Shown here: positions 1-6,738 of the stretch, in pieces
Layout of the letters: every line of letters starts with the position of its first letter
Numbering within the stretch: the stretch's first letter is position 1
Assembly (NCBI GenBank): GCA_031273145.1
Contig: JAISSL010000143.1
Location: forward strand, 1 to 9,197
Length of the DNA stretch: 9,197 nucleotides
Source: Zoogloeaceae bacterium
GTDB taxonomy: Bacteria; Pseudomonadota; Gammaproteobacteria; Burkholderiales; Rhodocyclaceae
Direction: 5' to 3'
Notes under the pieces: generated by a model
Told to the model about the DNA's origin: nothing
Databases searched by the model: none
Seen by the model: only the letters and a program-made list of their open reading frames with translations
Position numbers and translations under genes: made by a program

Positions 1-2603
1 TCATCCAGCAGAATCGCGCCATTCTCCAGATGCGTCACCTGCAAGCGCCCCGCAATGCCGGGAAACGCTTCCAATCCCTGCTTGACGTAATCCGCAATGG
101 CTTTTTTATCCAGTCCCAAGGCGCGTAAGGCGCTGGCGGCGGCAGCCGCCGCAGCCAGGGCGTTACGCGCATTGTGAATGCCCGGCGTCGGAATGGTTAT
201 CTGTCCCGCATGTCCTGCGGACGGCGATTTTCCTGCGGGCGTTGCTTGTTTTTTGCCCGCCTCAATCCCCAGCCCTTTATGGATTTGCAGTTGGGTTTTC
301 AACCCCTGCGGTTCGGCAACCCCGGAAAAATCGAAGTTCGGCGCGAAGCCGAAGGTAATGACCGGATGTCCCGCCGCCTTGTCGCGCCAGAGTTCGGCAT
401 AGGCATCTTCGCCGTTGATCAGGGCGATGGCATCGTCGGGAAGTTTTGCGTAAAGGCTGCCTTTTTCCGCCGCCACGTTCGCAATATCCCCCATGCCTTC
501 CAGATGGGCGCGACCGGCGTTGGTGACGAGCGCAATGGTTGGGCGCGCGATTCCGGCAAGGTAGGCAATTTCGCCGGGACGATTCATCCCCAACTCAATG
601 ACGGCTACCCGGTGCGAAGGCCGCAGTTGCAAAAGGGTGAGCGGAACGCCGATGTCGTTGTTCAGGTTGCCCTGGGTCGCCAGAAAACCCGCCTTGCCAA
701 AAGCCTTTTCCAGAATCCCGGCAATCATTTCCTTGGTCGTCGTCTTGCCATTCGAGCCGGTGAGCGCGATGAGCGGCAGATGGAAAAACTGCCGCCAGCG
801 CGCCGCCAGGTTGCCCAAGGCGCGACGGCAATCGGCAACCACCAGCGCAGGCACGCCTTCCGGCAGTTTTTCCGGGCGCTCGACCATGAGCGCGACCGCG
901 CCTGCCCGAACGGCGTCGGATAGATAATCGTGGGCATCGAAGCGTTCGCCTTTCAGCGCGATAAAGAGCTTGCCCGCGCAATCGGCGCGGGTATCGGTCG
1001 CGACGCCGTGGATGACGCAATCCTCGCCAAGCCTCTTTGCCCCAATCTGCTCGGCAATCTCCGTAAGCGCCCAGCGCATTTGCCCTGCACGCCAGTGGCT
1101 ATGCCAGGGACGCGCCACCTTCCACTGAACGAGCGCCTGTTCCACCTTGTCGCCATCCTTGAATTTGTGCCGCTTGCCCGCGACTTCCTGCCAGGCTTCA
1201 TGTCCCTTGCCCGCCACCAGACACACGTCTTCCGGTTGCGCTTCGGAGAGCATCTGTAGAATGGCCTTTTCCCGGTTGGCTTCCAGAGCGCAGCGCGTCG
1301 AAAACTCATCCGCCGCAATGCCTTCCCGAATCGCCTGTAGGATGACGTGCGGGTCTTCAAAACGGGGATTGTCGCTGGTCAGCCAGACTTTATCCGCCCC
1401 GGCAACCGCTACCGCGCCCATCTGCGGGCGCTTGCCGGAATCGCGGCCGCCGCCGCAGCCAAATAGACAAAGCAATCGTCCATGCCGCGTATCGGTAAGC
1501 GGACGCAGCGCGGAAAGCGCGTTTTTCAGCGCATCGGGGGTATGGGCATAATCCACCGCCACGCAGGGCGTATCTTCCTCGCCGTAGCGTTCCATCCGTC
1601 CGGGCGGGGGGAGCAGGGTGGAGAGCTTCTGCGCGATTTCGGCCGGGGCAAGCCCCACGTCGAGCAAAACGGCCGCCACCGCCAGCATGTTGGCAATGTT
1701 GTGGCGTCCGAGCAGTACCGTCTCCACCTTCGCTTCTCCCTTGGCAGTCGCAAGGCGAAAGGTCTGGCCAAAAGGCGTATCCGTAATGCCGCGCGCCTCT
1801 ACGTCCGCAATTCTTCCGGCCAGCGAGTAGGTGAGAGTTTTCTTCGCCCGCCCTTTCCGAACCAGTTTTTCCCCCAGCGGGTCATCCAGATTGAGAATGG
1901 CAAGGCGCGGCTCAAGGATGCAGAACAGCTTTTCCTTGGCGAGCGCGTAAGCCTCCATGTTGCCGTGGTAATCGAGATGGTCGCGGGTCAAGTTGGTGAA
2001 AATGGCGGTATCAATTTCCAGGCCATCCAGACGGCCTTCCGCAAGGCCGATGGAAGAGGCTTCCAGGGCGCAGGCTTTTGCGCCATCCGCTACGAATCCG
2101 GCAAGCAGTTGCGCCATTGCGGTTGCTTTTGGCGTGGTAAATCCGGTTGAAGTCAATGCGCCGGGAAATCCCGCGCCCAGCGTGCCGATCAGCGCGCAGG
2201 AAGATGGATAGACAGAAGCGAGCCACTGGCTGATGCTGGTTTTGCCGTTGGTTCCGGTCACTGCCAGCAGGGCAAGCTGCTTGCCCGGTCGTCCCGCCAG
2301 TTCATGCGCGATGTCGCCCACGAGCGGACGCAGATGCCGCGCCGCAAGATTGGGAACTTCCCATTCCGTCTGCCAGAGAAAATCCTCTTCTTCCCACAGG
2401 ATCGCTTTTGCGCCGCGCCGGATGGCATCCACGATGTAACGGCGTCCGTCGCCGGTCTCGCCGGGATACGCCAGAAAAAGGCTGCCGGGGCGAACCTGAC
2501 GGCTATCGTCCGTCACGCCGGCAAAATCGGTGATGGGCAACTTTTGCAGCAGCTTCTGCGCTATTTTGTGCATCCCGGATGCCCGGTTCGTCCCGGCTCT
2601 CAT
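1..2603 (-). CDS. murE/murF: Bifunctional MurE-MurF ligase fusion (3' end outside window)
   Basis: Fused cytoplasmic peptidoglycan ligases. The MurE part adds meso-DAP to UDP-MurNAc-L-Ala-D-Glu and the MurF part adds D-Ala-D-Ala. I translated one uninterrupted frame of 867 codons from the ATG at 2603 to the window edge. MurE (about 1-491): P-loop GTNGKTS at 117-123, HLDYHG then probable carbamylated Lys223 (YALAKEKLF), GCGGGRD at 382-388, DAP-selecting DNPR at 411-414, GKGHE at 465-469. A linker of about 15 residues leads to MurF (from about 507): P-loop TGSNGKTTT at 615-623, AHLEGMG then probable carbamylated Lys714, HNARNALA at 810-817. About 90 C-terminal MurF residues should lie beyond the window. 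The ATG overlaps the ftsI stop (ATGA, 2603-2600) and has GGAG seven bases upstream. Met11 (2573) is an alternative start. There is no stop or gap between the two halves; an in-frame ATG at 1079 sits at the start of the MurF domain. Confidence 0.95.
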   Translation of the reverse strand, partial: MRAGTNRASGMHKIAQKLLQKLPITDFAGVTDDSRQVRPGSLFLAYPGETGDGRRYIVDAIRRGAKAILWEEEDFLWQTEWEVPNLAARHLRPLVGDIAHELAGRPGKQLALLAVTGTNGKTSISQWLASVYPSSCALIGTLGAGFPGALTSTGFTTPKATAMAQLLAGFVADGAKACALEASSIGLAEGRLDGLEIDTAIFTNLTRDHLDYHGNMEAYALAKEKLFCILEPRLAILNLDDPLGEKLVRKGRAKKTLTYSLAGRIADVEARGITDTPFGQTFRLATAKGEAKVETVLLGRHNIANMLAVAAVLLDVGLAPAEIAQKLSTLLPPPGRMERYGEEDTPCVAVDYAHTPDALKNALSALRPLTDTRHGRLLCLFGCGGGRDSGKRPQMGAVAVAGADKVWLTSDNPRFEDPHVILQAIREGIAADEFSTRCALEANREKAILQMLSEAQPEDVCLVAGKGHEAWQEVAGKRHKFKDGDKVEQALVQWKVARPWHSHWRAGQMRWALTEIAEQIGAKRLGEDCVIHGVATDTRADCAGKLFIALKGERFDAHDYLSDAVRAGAVALMVERPEKLPEGVPALVVADCRRALGNLAARWRQFFHLPLIALTGSNGKTTTKEMIAGILEKAFGKAGFLATQGNLNNDIGVPLTLLQLRPSHRVAVIELGMNRPGEIAYLAGIARPTIALVTNAGRAHLEGMGDIANVAAEKGSLYAKLPDDAIALINGEDAYAELWRDKAAGHPVITFGFAPNFDFSGVAEPQGLKTQLQIHKGLGIEAGKKQATPAGKSPSAGHAGQITIPTPGIHNARNALAAAAAAASALRALGLDKKAIADYVKQGLEAFPGIAGRLQVTHLENGAILLD

Positions 2604-4606
2604 TGGAGTTCTCCGGTAATTTCCCCGGTTTCAATAGCGACCTGCATGGGCATGTCCGGCGCAACGCCTAAGGAACGCAACGCGCCTGCGGCAACCTCCG
2701 CAAAAACCGGCGCCGCGACTTCGCCCGCCCCATATTTGCCAGCAGTCGGGTCGTCAATGGAAATCGCAATGATGATGCGGGGCGCGGACATCGGCGCCAT
2801 CCCGACAAAAGTCGCAATGTAACGTCCCGATTCGTAGCGGCCATCTATGAGTTTTCGCGCTGTGCCGCTCTTGCCGCCTACCCGGTAGCCGGGAACCCTG
2901 GCCTGTCCGCCGGTAGCTCCGGGGGCGCTTACCGCGCTTTCCAGCATATCCAGCATTTCATGCCGGGTACGCGCGGAAAGAACTGGCTTGCCGCCTTCCG
3001 GGGGCTGATCCAGCGCCTGCATGGAAAGCATCGGTAGACTCCGGTCTTCGCGGGTAAAGGCAAGATAGGCGCGCGCCAGTTGCAGGATACTCGCGGATAC
3101 GCCGTAGCCATAAGCAATGCGCGACTGGTCAATCGGCCCCCATTGCTTCCAGGGACGCATCAAACCGGCAGTTTCGGCGGGAAAGCCCAGGCCCGGTTTT
3201 TGTCCAAAGCCGAAGGCGGTCAGGTTTTCTCCCATTTCTTCCCGGGTCATCGCCATGCCGATTCGCGCGATGCCGATGTTGGAAGAGCGTTGCAAAATCT
3301 GGGTGACGCTCAACTCCCCAAAACTGCGATGGTCAGGGATAGTCTCCCCGGCGACCTGAAAACTGCCATACGTGCAGTCCAGCACGGTATTGGGGCGGAT
3401 GATGCCCTTATCCAGACCGCGCGCGACGGTAAAAGGCTTCATGACCGAGCCTAATTCATAGCTGTATTCCACGCTCCGGTTCTTGAGCTTGTCGCCGAAC
3501 AGGGCGCGGCGGTCGTTGGGGTCGTAGGAAGGCAGATTGACCAATGCCAGTACTTCGCCCGTTTCCGCGTCGAGCACCACCACGCTGCCCGCCGTGGCGC
3601 GATGCCGGCTTACTGCCTGCTGCAAGGCGACATAGGCCAGATATTGAATACGAGAATCAAGGGATAAGCGCACGTCCTGCCCATTGGCGGCATAGGTGAC
3701 GCCCCGGTCTTCAATCAGGCGACCCTTGCGGTCGCGGATGGTTTTCCAGACTCCCGGCGTGCCGGAGAGTTCCAGCTCGAAGGCTCGCTCCACGCCTTCC
3801 TGCCCGCTATCGCCCATGCCGGTGAATCCGACCATGTGGGTACTGACCGCGCCCATCGGGTAATAGCGTTTGAAATCGCCGCTCTGGCTGATTCCGGCAA
3901 TCCTCAGTTCCGCGATTTGACTGGCGCGGCTTTCCCGCACCTGACGGCGCAGCTCGACATACCGGCGTCCCTTGGCCAGCCCATCCTCCATAAGTTTGGC
4001 GAGTTTGCCGGGTTCCATATCCAGCAGGGCGGACAATTCCCGGATGCGGGATTGTTGCCCCCACGCAAGGGTGGCTTTTTCGGTACGCAGGGATTCCGGC
4101 TCAATCCGCAGACGATGGTCGGATTCGGGATAAATACCTTCGATATTCAGTTCGAGCAGACTTTGACGCGCATCGCGGCTGATGGGCGTCGCCAGTTCAA
4201 GGGAAAACGCCTTCTTTTGCGCGAGCTTGCGGTTCAATTGTTTGACATCCTGTTGCAGAATGTCCGCAACGGCCTGAATCACCAGATCATGCTTGATTTG
4301 CAGCGGATCGGCGACGATGGTACGGGTCATGACGCTCCCAGCCAGCAGATTGCCGTGCCGGTCGAGAATCATGCCGCGAAAGGCGGGAAGAGGCTGGGCG
4401 TGGTTGGAGAATTTCTCGCCATTGGCCTGCAAGTCAGGTTGCAGGGCAATTTGCAGATAGAGCGACATGGCAATGACGGCGGCGAAGAGGAGCATCAACG
4501 CGCCGTGGACGAAGCGCAGCCGCCAACCGGGCAGGGCATTCCGCAACAAGGGACTGGTCGCAATGGGGAGAGGGCGGCAACGGCCTCGCAGGCGCAGGAT
4601 GGACAT
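2600..4606 (-). CDS. ftsI: Septal peptidoglycan transpeptidase FtsI (PBP3)
   Basis: Class B penicillin-binding protein that crosslinks septal peptidoglycan in the periplasm with FtsW and the FtsQLB complex. It is 668 aa: a short basic cytoplasmic tail, one membrane anchor at about 33-53, the N-terminal motif RGMILDR at 77-83, a pedestal domain, then the transpeptidase domain. The active-site motifs are SVMK at 387-390 (acylated Ser387), SSN at 441-443 and KSGT at 579-582. E. coli FtsI is 588 aa. The extra length here falls in the pedestal domain, where residues about 111-165 and 189-246 look like two copies of one segment. The start ATG shares one base with the ftsL stop (TGATG) and has GGAGGG eight bases upstream. 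The stop overlaps the murE/murF start. Position between ftsL and murE fits FtsI rather than the elongation enzyme PBP2. Confidence 0.95.
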   Translation of the reverse strand: MSILRLRGRCRPLPIATSPLLRNALPGWRLRFVHGALMLLFAAVIAMSLYLQIALQPDLQANGEKFSNHAQPLPAFRGMILDRHGNLLAGSVMTRTIVADPLQIKHDLVIQAVADILQQDVKQLNRKLAQKKAFSLELATPISRDARQSLLELNIEGIYPESDHRLRIEPESLRTEKATLAWGQQSRIRELSALLDMEPGKLAKLMEDGLAKGRRYVELRRQVRESRASQIAELRIAGISQSGDFKRYYPMGAVSTHMVGFTGMGDSGQEGVERAFELELSGTPGVWKTIRDRKGRLIEDRGVTYAANGQDVRLSLDSRIQYLAYVALQQAVSRHRATAGSVVVLDAETGEVLALVNLPSYDPNDRRALFGDKLKNRSVEYSYELGSVMKPFTVARGLDKGIIRPNTVLDCTYGSFQVAGETIPDHRSFGELSVTQILQRSSNIGIARIGMAMTREEMGENLTAFGFGQKPGLGFPAETAGLMRPWKQWGPIDQSRIAYGYGVSASILQLARAYLAFTREDRSLPMLSMQALDQPPEGGKPVLSARTRHEMLDMLESAVSAPGATGGQARVPGYRVGGKSGTARKLIDGRYESGRYIATFVGMAPMSAPRIIIAISIDDPTAGKYGAGEVAAPVFAEVAAGALRSLGVAPDMPMQVAIETGEITGELQ

Positions 4607-4944
4607 CAGAGCGTCCCTCCCCCGGCATGGGCGACAATCTGCCTTACCGGCTCCGGCGCAGGGGGCGACGGCGCATCGGAAGGCGCGGTCTTTGTGCCCG
4701 ACAGATTGATGACCGGGACGACCATGCCGAGCTTGTCGCGCGCGATCCGCTCGACCCTTGCATAGCTGCCGAGCATGGAACGCTCCACCAGCAATTCCCG
4801 ATATTCCTGTTGCAGGCGCAGCGCGTTTTTATCTTCCAGCTGGACTTGTCGCAACAACCGGATTTCATGGCGTCGCGCCGTCACCGTGCCGAGCGCGGAG
4901 AGAACGGCGGCCAGGAGAAGCAGGAAGCGGAGCGAACGCATCAT
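4606..4944 (-). CDS. ftsL: Cell division protein FtsL
   Basis: Small bitopic divisome protein (112 aa) that forms a complex with FtsB and FtsQ and helps activate FtsW/FtsI. It has a short N-terminus, one hydrophobic segment at about 5-23, then a heptad-like stretch at about 26-58 consistent with a coiled coil. The sequence ARVERIARDKLGM at 62-74 matches the conserved C-terminal part of FtsL proteins. A proline-rich tail (about 88-100) follows. The family is poorly conserved, so the call rests on size, topology, that motif and the position between rsmH and ftsI. Two consecutive ATGs (4944 and 4941) follow AGGAG. The first overlaps the rsmH stop as ATGA and has a four-base spacer; the second has seven and may be the better start. 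Confidence 0.9.
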   Translation of the reverse strand: MMRSLRFLLLLAAVLSALGTVTARRHEIRLLRQVQLEDKNALRLQQEYRELLVERSMLGSYARVERIARDKLGMVVPVINLSGTKTAPSDAPSPPAPEPVRQIVAHAGGGTL

Positions 4945-5957
4945 CTCTCTCCTGCATCAGTTTTCGGGACGTTGTTCCCGGCGAGTTTTTCCGCAACCCG
5001 CAGCGTTGCGCTTCGCGCGCGGGGGTTGGCGGATACTTCGTCCGGGGAAGGGCGCACCGGCTTGCCCAGGACGCGCAGGCGCGGCTTGGGCAAATCACGG
5101 GCATGGATGGGAAGATGGCGCGGGATGTTCGCGGCCGGGTTGGCAGCTTCCCGCATGAAATGTTTAACCAGGCGATCTTCAAGGGAATGGAAGGCCACCA
5201 CCGCCAGGCGTCCGCCGGGCTTTAGCAGTTCCAGCGCCTGCGGCAAGGCTAGGCGAATCTCTTGAAGCTCCTGGTTAACATGAATCCGTATACCCTGGAA
5301 GGTACGCGTGGCCGGGTCTTGCCCCGGTTCATGGCCGCGCACGACCGAGTGTACGAGCGTGGCGAGCTGGCCTGTGCCGACAAGAGGCCGTTCGGCCCGA
5401 GTAGCCACAATCTTCTCCGCAATCCTGCGAGCAAACCGTTCGTTACCATAATTTTTCAAGACCTCCGTAATTTCACCAAGATTGGCTCGCGCCAGCCACT
5501 CCCCAGCCGTTTCTCCGCGCGTGGTATCCATGCGCATGTCGAGCGGCCCGTCGTGCCGGAAACTGAACCCCCTACTGCCATCGTCCACCTGGGGAGAAGA
5601 AATCCCCAGGTCAAACACTATGCCGTCGAAAGCGTCTGCTGGCGTAAAGCCTGCTTCCACGGCGCCCTGCCGCAACTCCGAAAAGGGACGATGCGTCAGG
5701 GTGAAACGAATATCCTGAATGATTTGTCCGGCTGAAATCGCGGCCGGATCGCGGTCAAACGCCAGAAGCCGCCCTTTTTTATCCAGGCGGTCGAGTATCT
5801 GGCGGGAATAGCCGCCGCGCCCGAAGGTGGCGTCGAGATAAGCGCCCTGCTTCTTGATGGCCAGCGCGCGCATGGCCTCCGGGCAGAGAACAGAAATATG
5901 AGAGGAGACCGGATGGGTAGAAGATTTTGGCGGAGTGGCAAGGGTTGCGCGGTTCAT
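4941..5957 (-). CDS. rsmH: 16S rRNA (cytosine1402-N4)-methyltransferase RsmH (MraW)
   Basis: SAM-dependent enzyme that N4-methylates C1402 in the 16S rRNA decoding centre. The 338-aa product carries the family signatures: HISVLCPEAM near the N-terminus, the SAM-binding DATFGRGGYS, FDLGISSPQVDD followed by RGFSFRHDGPLDMRMD, TFQGIRIHVNQEL, VVAFHSLEDR, and RSATLRVAEK near the C-terminus. E. coli RsmH is 313 aa. The frame stays open upstream to an ATG at 6110, but that would run 157 bases into mraZ and add 51 residues of low-complexity, non-family sequence. I therefore choose the ATG at 5957. It overlaps the mraZ stop as ATGA, has AGGA nine bases upstream, and places the family's N-terminal motif about 19 residues in. 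The stop overlaps ftsL. Confidence 0.96.
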   Translation of the reverse strand: MNRATLATPPKSSTHPVSSHISVLCPEAMRALAIKKQGAYLDATFGRGGYSRQILDRLDKKGRLLAFDRDPAAISAGQIIQDIRFTLTHRPFSELRQGAVEAGFTPADAFDGIVFDLGISSPQVDDGSRGFSFRHDGPLDMRMDTTRGETAGEWLARANLGEITEVLKNYGNERFARRIAEKIVATRAERPLVGTGQLATLVHSVVRGHEPGQDPATRTFQGIRIHVNQELQEIRLALPQALELLKPGGRLAVVAFHSLEDRLVKHFMREAANPAANIPRHLPIHARDLPKPRLRVLGKPVRPSPDEVSANPRARSATLRVAEKLAGNNVPKTDAGER

Positions 5958-6394
5958 TGCAAGAGTTCCTGCACTTCCGGCGGCAAGATGGTGGTCAGTT
6001 GCACCATGCAATCCATCTGCTTTTCCCAGGCGTCTTCCGACCAGATGCCGAAAAAACGGCCTTCGCCGCTCATGACGATTTTCCGTTCCATGCGGGCGAG
6101 TTTGCGCCATTCCGGCGAGAGAAGGAGCCGTCCTGCCGAATCCATTGGGATGTCCCAGGCATTGCCGAACACGACGCGCCGCCAGCGGTCAATGCCGGGG
6201 ATACGCGCTTCGACCAGTCGTTGTTCCACTTCATGCCAGATTGAGCGGGTGTATAGACGCAGGCATCCATCGGGGTGGAAGGTGATTTTCAGTTCACTTT
6301 CCCCGGCATCGGCAAGCGCCTTGCGAAAGTCTGCCGGAACGACAAACCTTCCCTTGGCGTCAAGAGTGAGCGGATAAGAGCCTGTGTAAAACAT
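5954..6394 (-). CDS. mraZ: Transcriptional regulator / division protein MraZ
   Basis: MraZ is a DNA-binding protein of the SpoVT-AbrB fold that forms ring-like oligomers and, in E. coli, represses its own dcw promoter. The 146-aa product has the two expected half-domains with the DxxGR core: DAKGRFVVP at 12-20 and DSAGRLLLS at 85-93. The start MFYTGSYPLTLDAKGRF matches the family N-terminus, so the ATG at 6394 is secure although the 20 bases before it are pyrimidine-rich and show no Shine-Dalgarno. First gene of the cluster; its stop overlaps the rsmH start. The promoter and two MraZ boxes lie directly upstream, which implies autoregulation. Confidence 0.96.
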   Translation of the reverse strand: MFYTGSYPLTLDAKGRFVVPADFRKALADAGESELKITFHPDGCLRLYTRSIWHEVEQRLVEARIPGIDRWRRVVFGNAWDIPMDSAGRLLLSPEWRKLARMERKIVMSGEGRFFGIWSEDAWEKQMDCMVQLTTILPPEVQELLQ

Positions 6395-6430
6395 TTGTTC
6401 GGATGAGCGGGAGAGACGTGATGGTCTTTT

Positions 6431-6450
6431 ATCCCACTTTACTCCACTTT
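6431..6450 (-). promoter_or_regulatory. MraZ operator: two 10-bp direct repeats
   Basis: Read on the minus strand, this is AAAGTGGAGT followed directly by AAAGTGGGAT, two near-identical 10-mers. The cores TGGAG and TGGGA are separated by five bases. E. coli MraZ recognises TGGGN repeats spaced by five bases, so spacing and core fit. The boxes lie about 17 bases downstream of the -10 hexamer, near the predicted transcription start, where bound MraZ would block initiation or clearance. A degenerate third copy (TGTTT) is one period upstream. Confidence 0.8.
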
Positions 6451-6466
6451 AAAACACAATGTAGCC

Positions 6467-6494
6467 ATTATAGTCAGGAAATTATGAGAGTCAA
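6467..6494 (-). promoter_or_regulatory. Sigma-70 promoter of the mraZ/dcw operon
   Basis: On the minus strand, TTGACT (6494-6489) and a perfect TATAAT (6472-6467) are separated by 16 bases. This is the best -35/-10 pair I found in the window. Predicted transcription starts near 6460, giving a leader of about 65 bases to the mraZ ATG, with the MraZ boxes inside it. Confidence 0.75.
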
Positions 6495-6561
6495 GCGAAA
6501 AAATGGGATTTTTTTCAATGGTGACAAGGACTTACCAACACTTTTACAACAAAGGGGCGTG

Positions 6562-6596
6562 AAAAAATTATCCTTTAAAATCAAGGGCTAAAGGAT
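6562..6596 (-). terminator. Probable intrinsic terminator after ppx
   Basis: On the minus strand, ATCCTTTA and TAAAGGAT form an 8-bp stem with an 11-base loop, followed by AATTTTTT. The stem is AT-rich, so it may be weak. It lies about 140 bases beyond the ppx stop and upstream of the dcw promoter, where it would separate the two units. Confidence 0.45.
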
Positions 6597-6738
6597 TTTA
6601 GTTAAAGTGGAATATTATGAACAACCTGACTTATATCATCATCCCTGTGAAATCAATAGATTTTTTCTATCGCAGAACGACACTTACGAACGGCAGGCGC
6701 GCGAAGACGGACGGCAGATTACCGCCCCGTCTGGCTCA

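Larger units (their letters stand above)
6395..6738. other. AT-rich intergenic region between ppx and mraZ
   Basis: About 340 bases without a convincing gene. From roughly 6420 to 6680 the base composition is visibly more AT-rich than the flanking genes. It contains the dcw promoter, two MraZ boxes and the probable terminator. An isolated AAAGTGGAAT (6604-6613, plus strand) resembles a MraZ box in the opposite orientation. Short plus-strand frames here show no ribosome binding site and no protein-like sequence. Confidence 0.7.

Noticed and set aside
174..923. Plus-strand open frame of 249 codons opposite murF
   Set aside because: Arg- and Gly-rich translation typical of an antisense frame; lies entirely over MurF sequence with intact motifs.
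595..2226. Several short minus-strand frames suggesting that murE and murF are broken
   Set aside because: They are in other frames. The correct frame, read codon by codon from 2603, is open to the window edge with both ligases' motifs in order.
3836..4765. Plus-strand open frame of 309 codons opposite ftsI and ftsL
   Set aside because: Shadow frame; it spans two real genes and has no recognisable domain.
5958..6110. 51-residue N-terminal extension of RsmH
   Set aside because: Overlaps mraZ by about 150 bases, is unlike the family, and the ATG at 5957 has the expected context.
6403..6591. 62-codon plus-strand frame in the ppx-mraZ gap
   Set aside because: Lies across the dcw promoter and operator on the opposite strand; no ribosome site and no protein-like features.
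6659..6673. Small inverted repeat ATAGA-TTTTT-TCTAT downstream of ppx
   Set aside because: Stem of only 5 bp, and on the minus strand it is not followed by a T-run.
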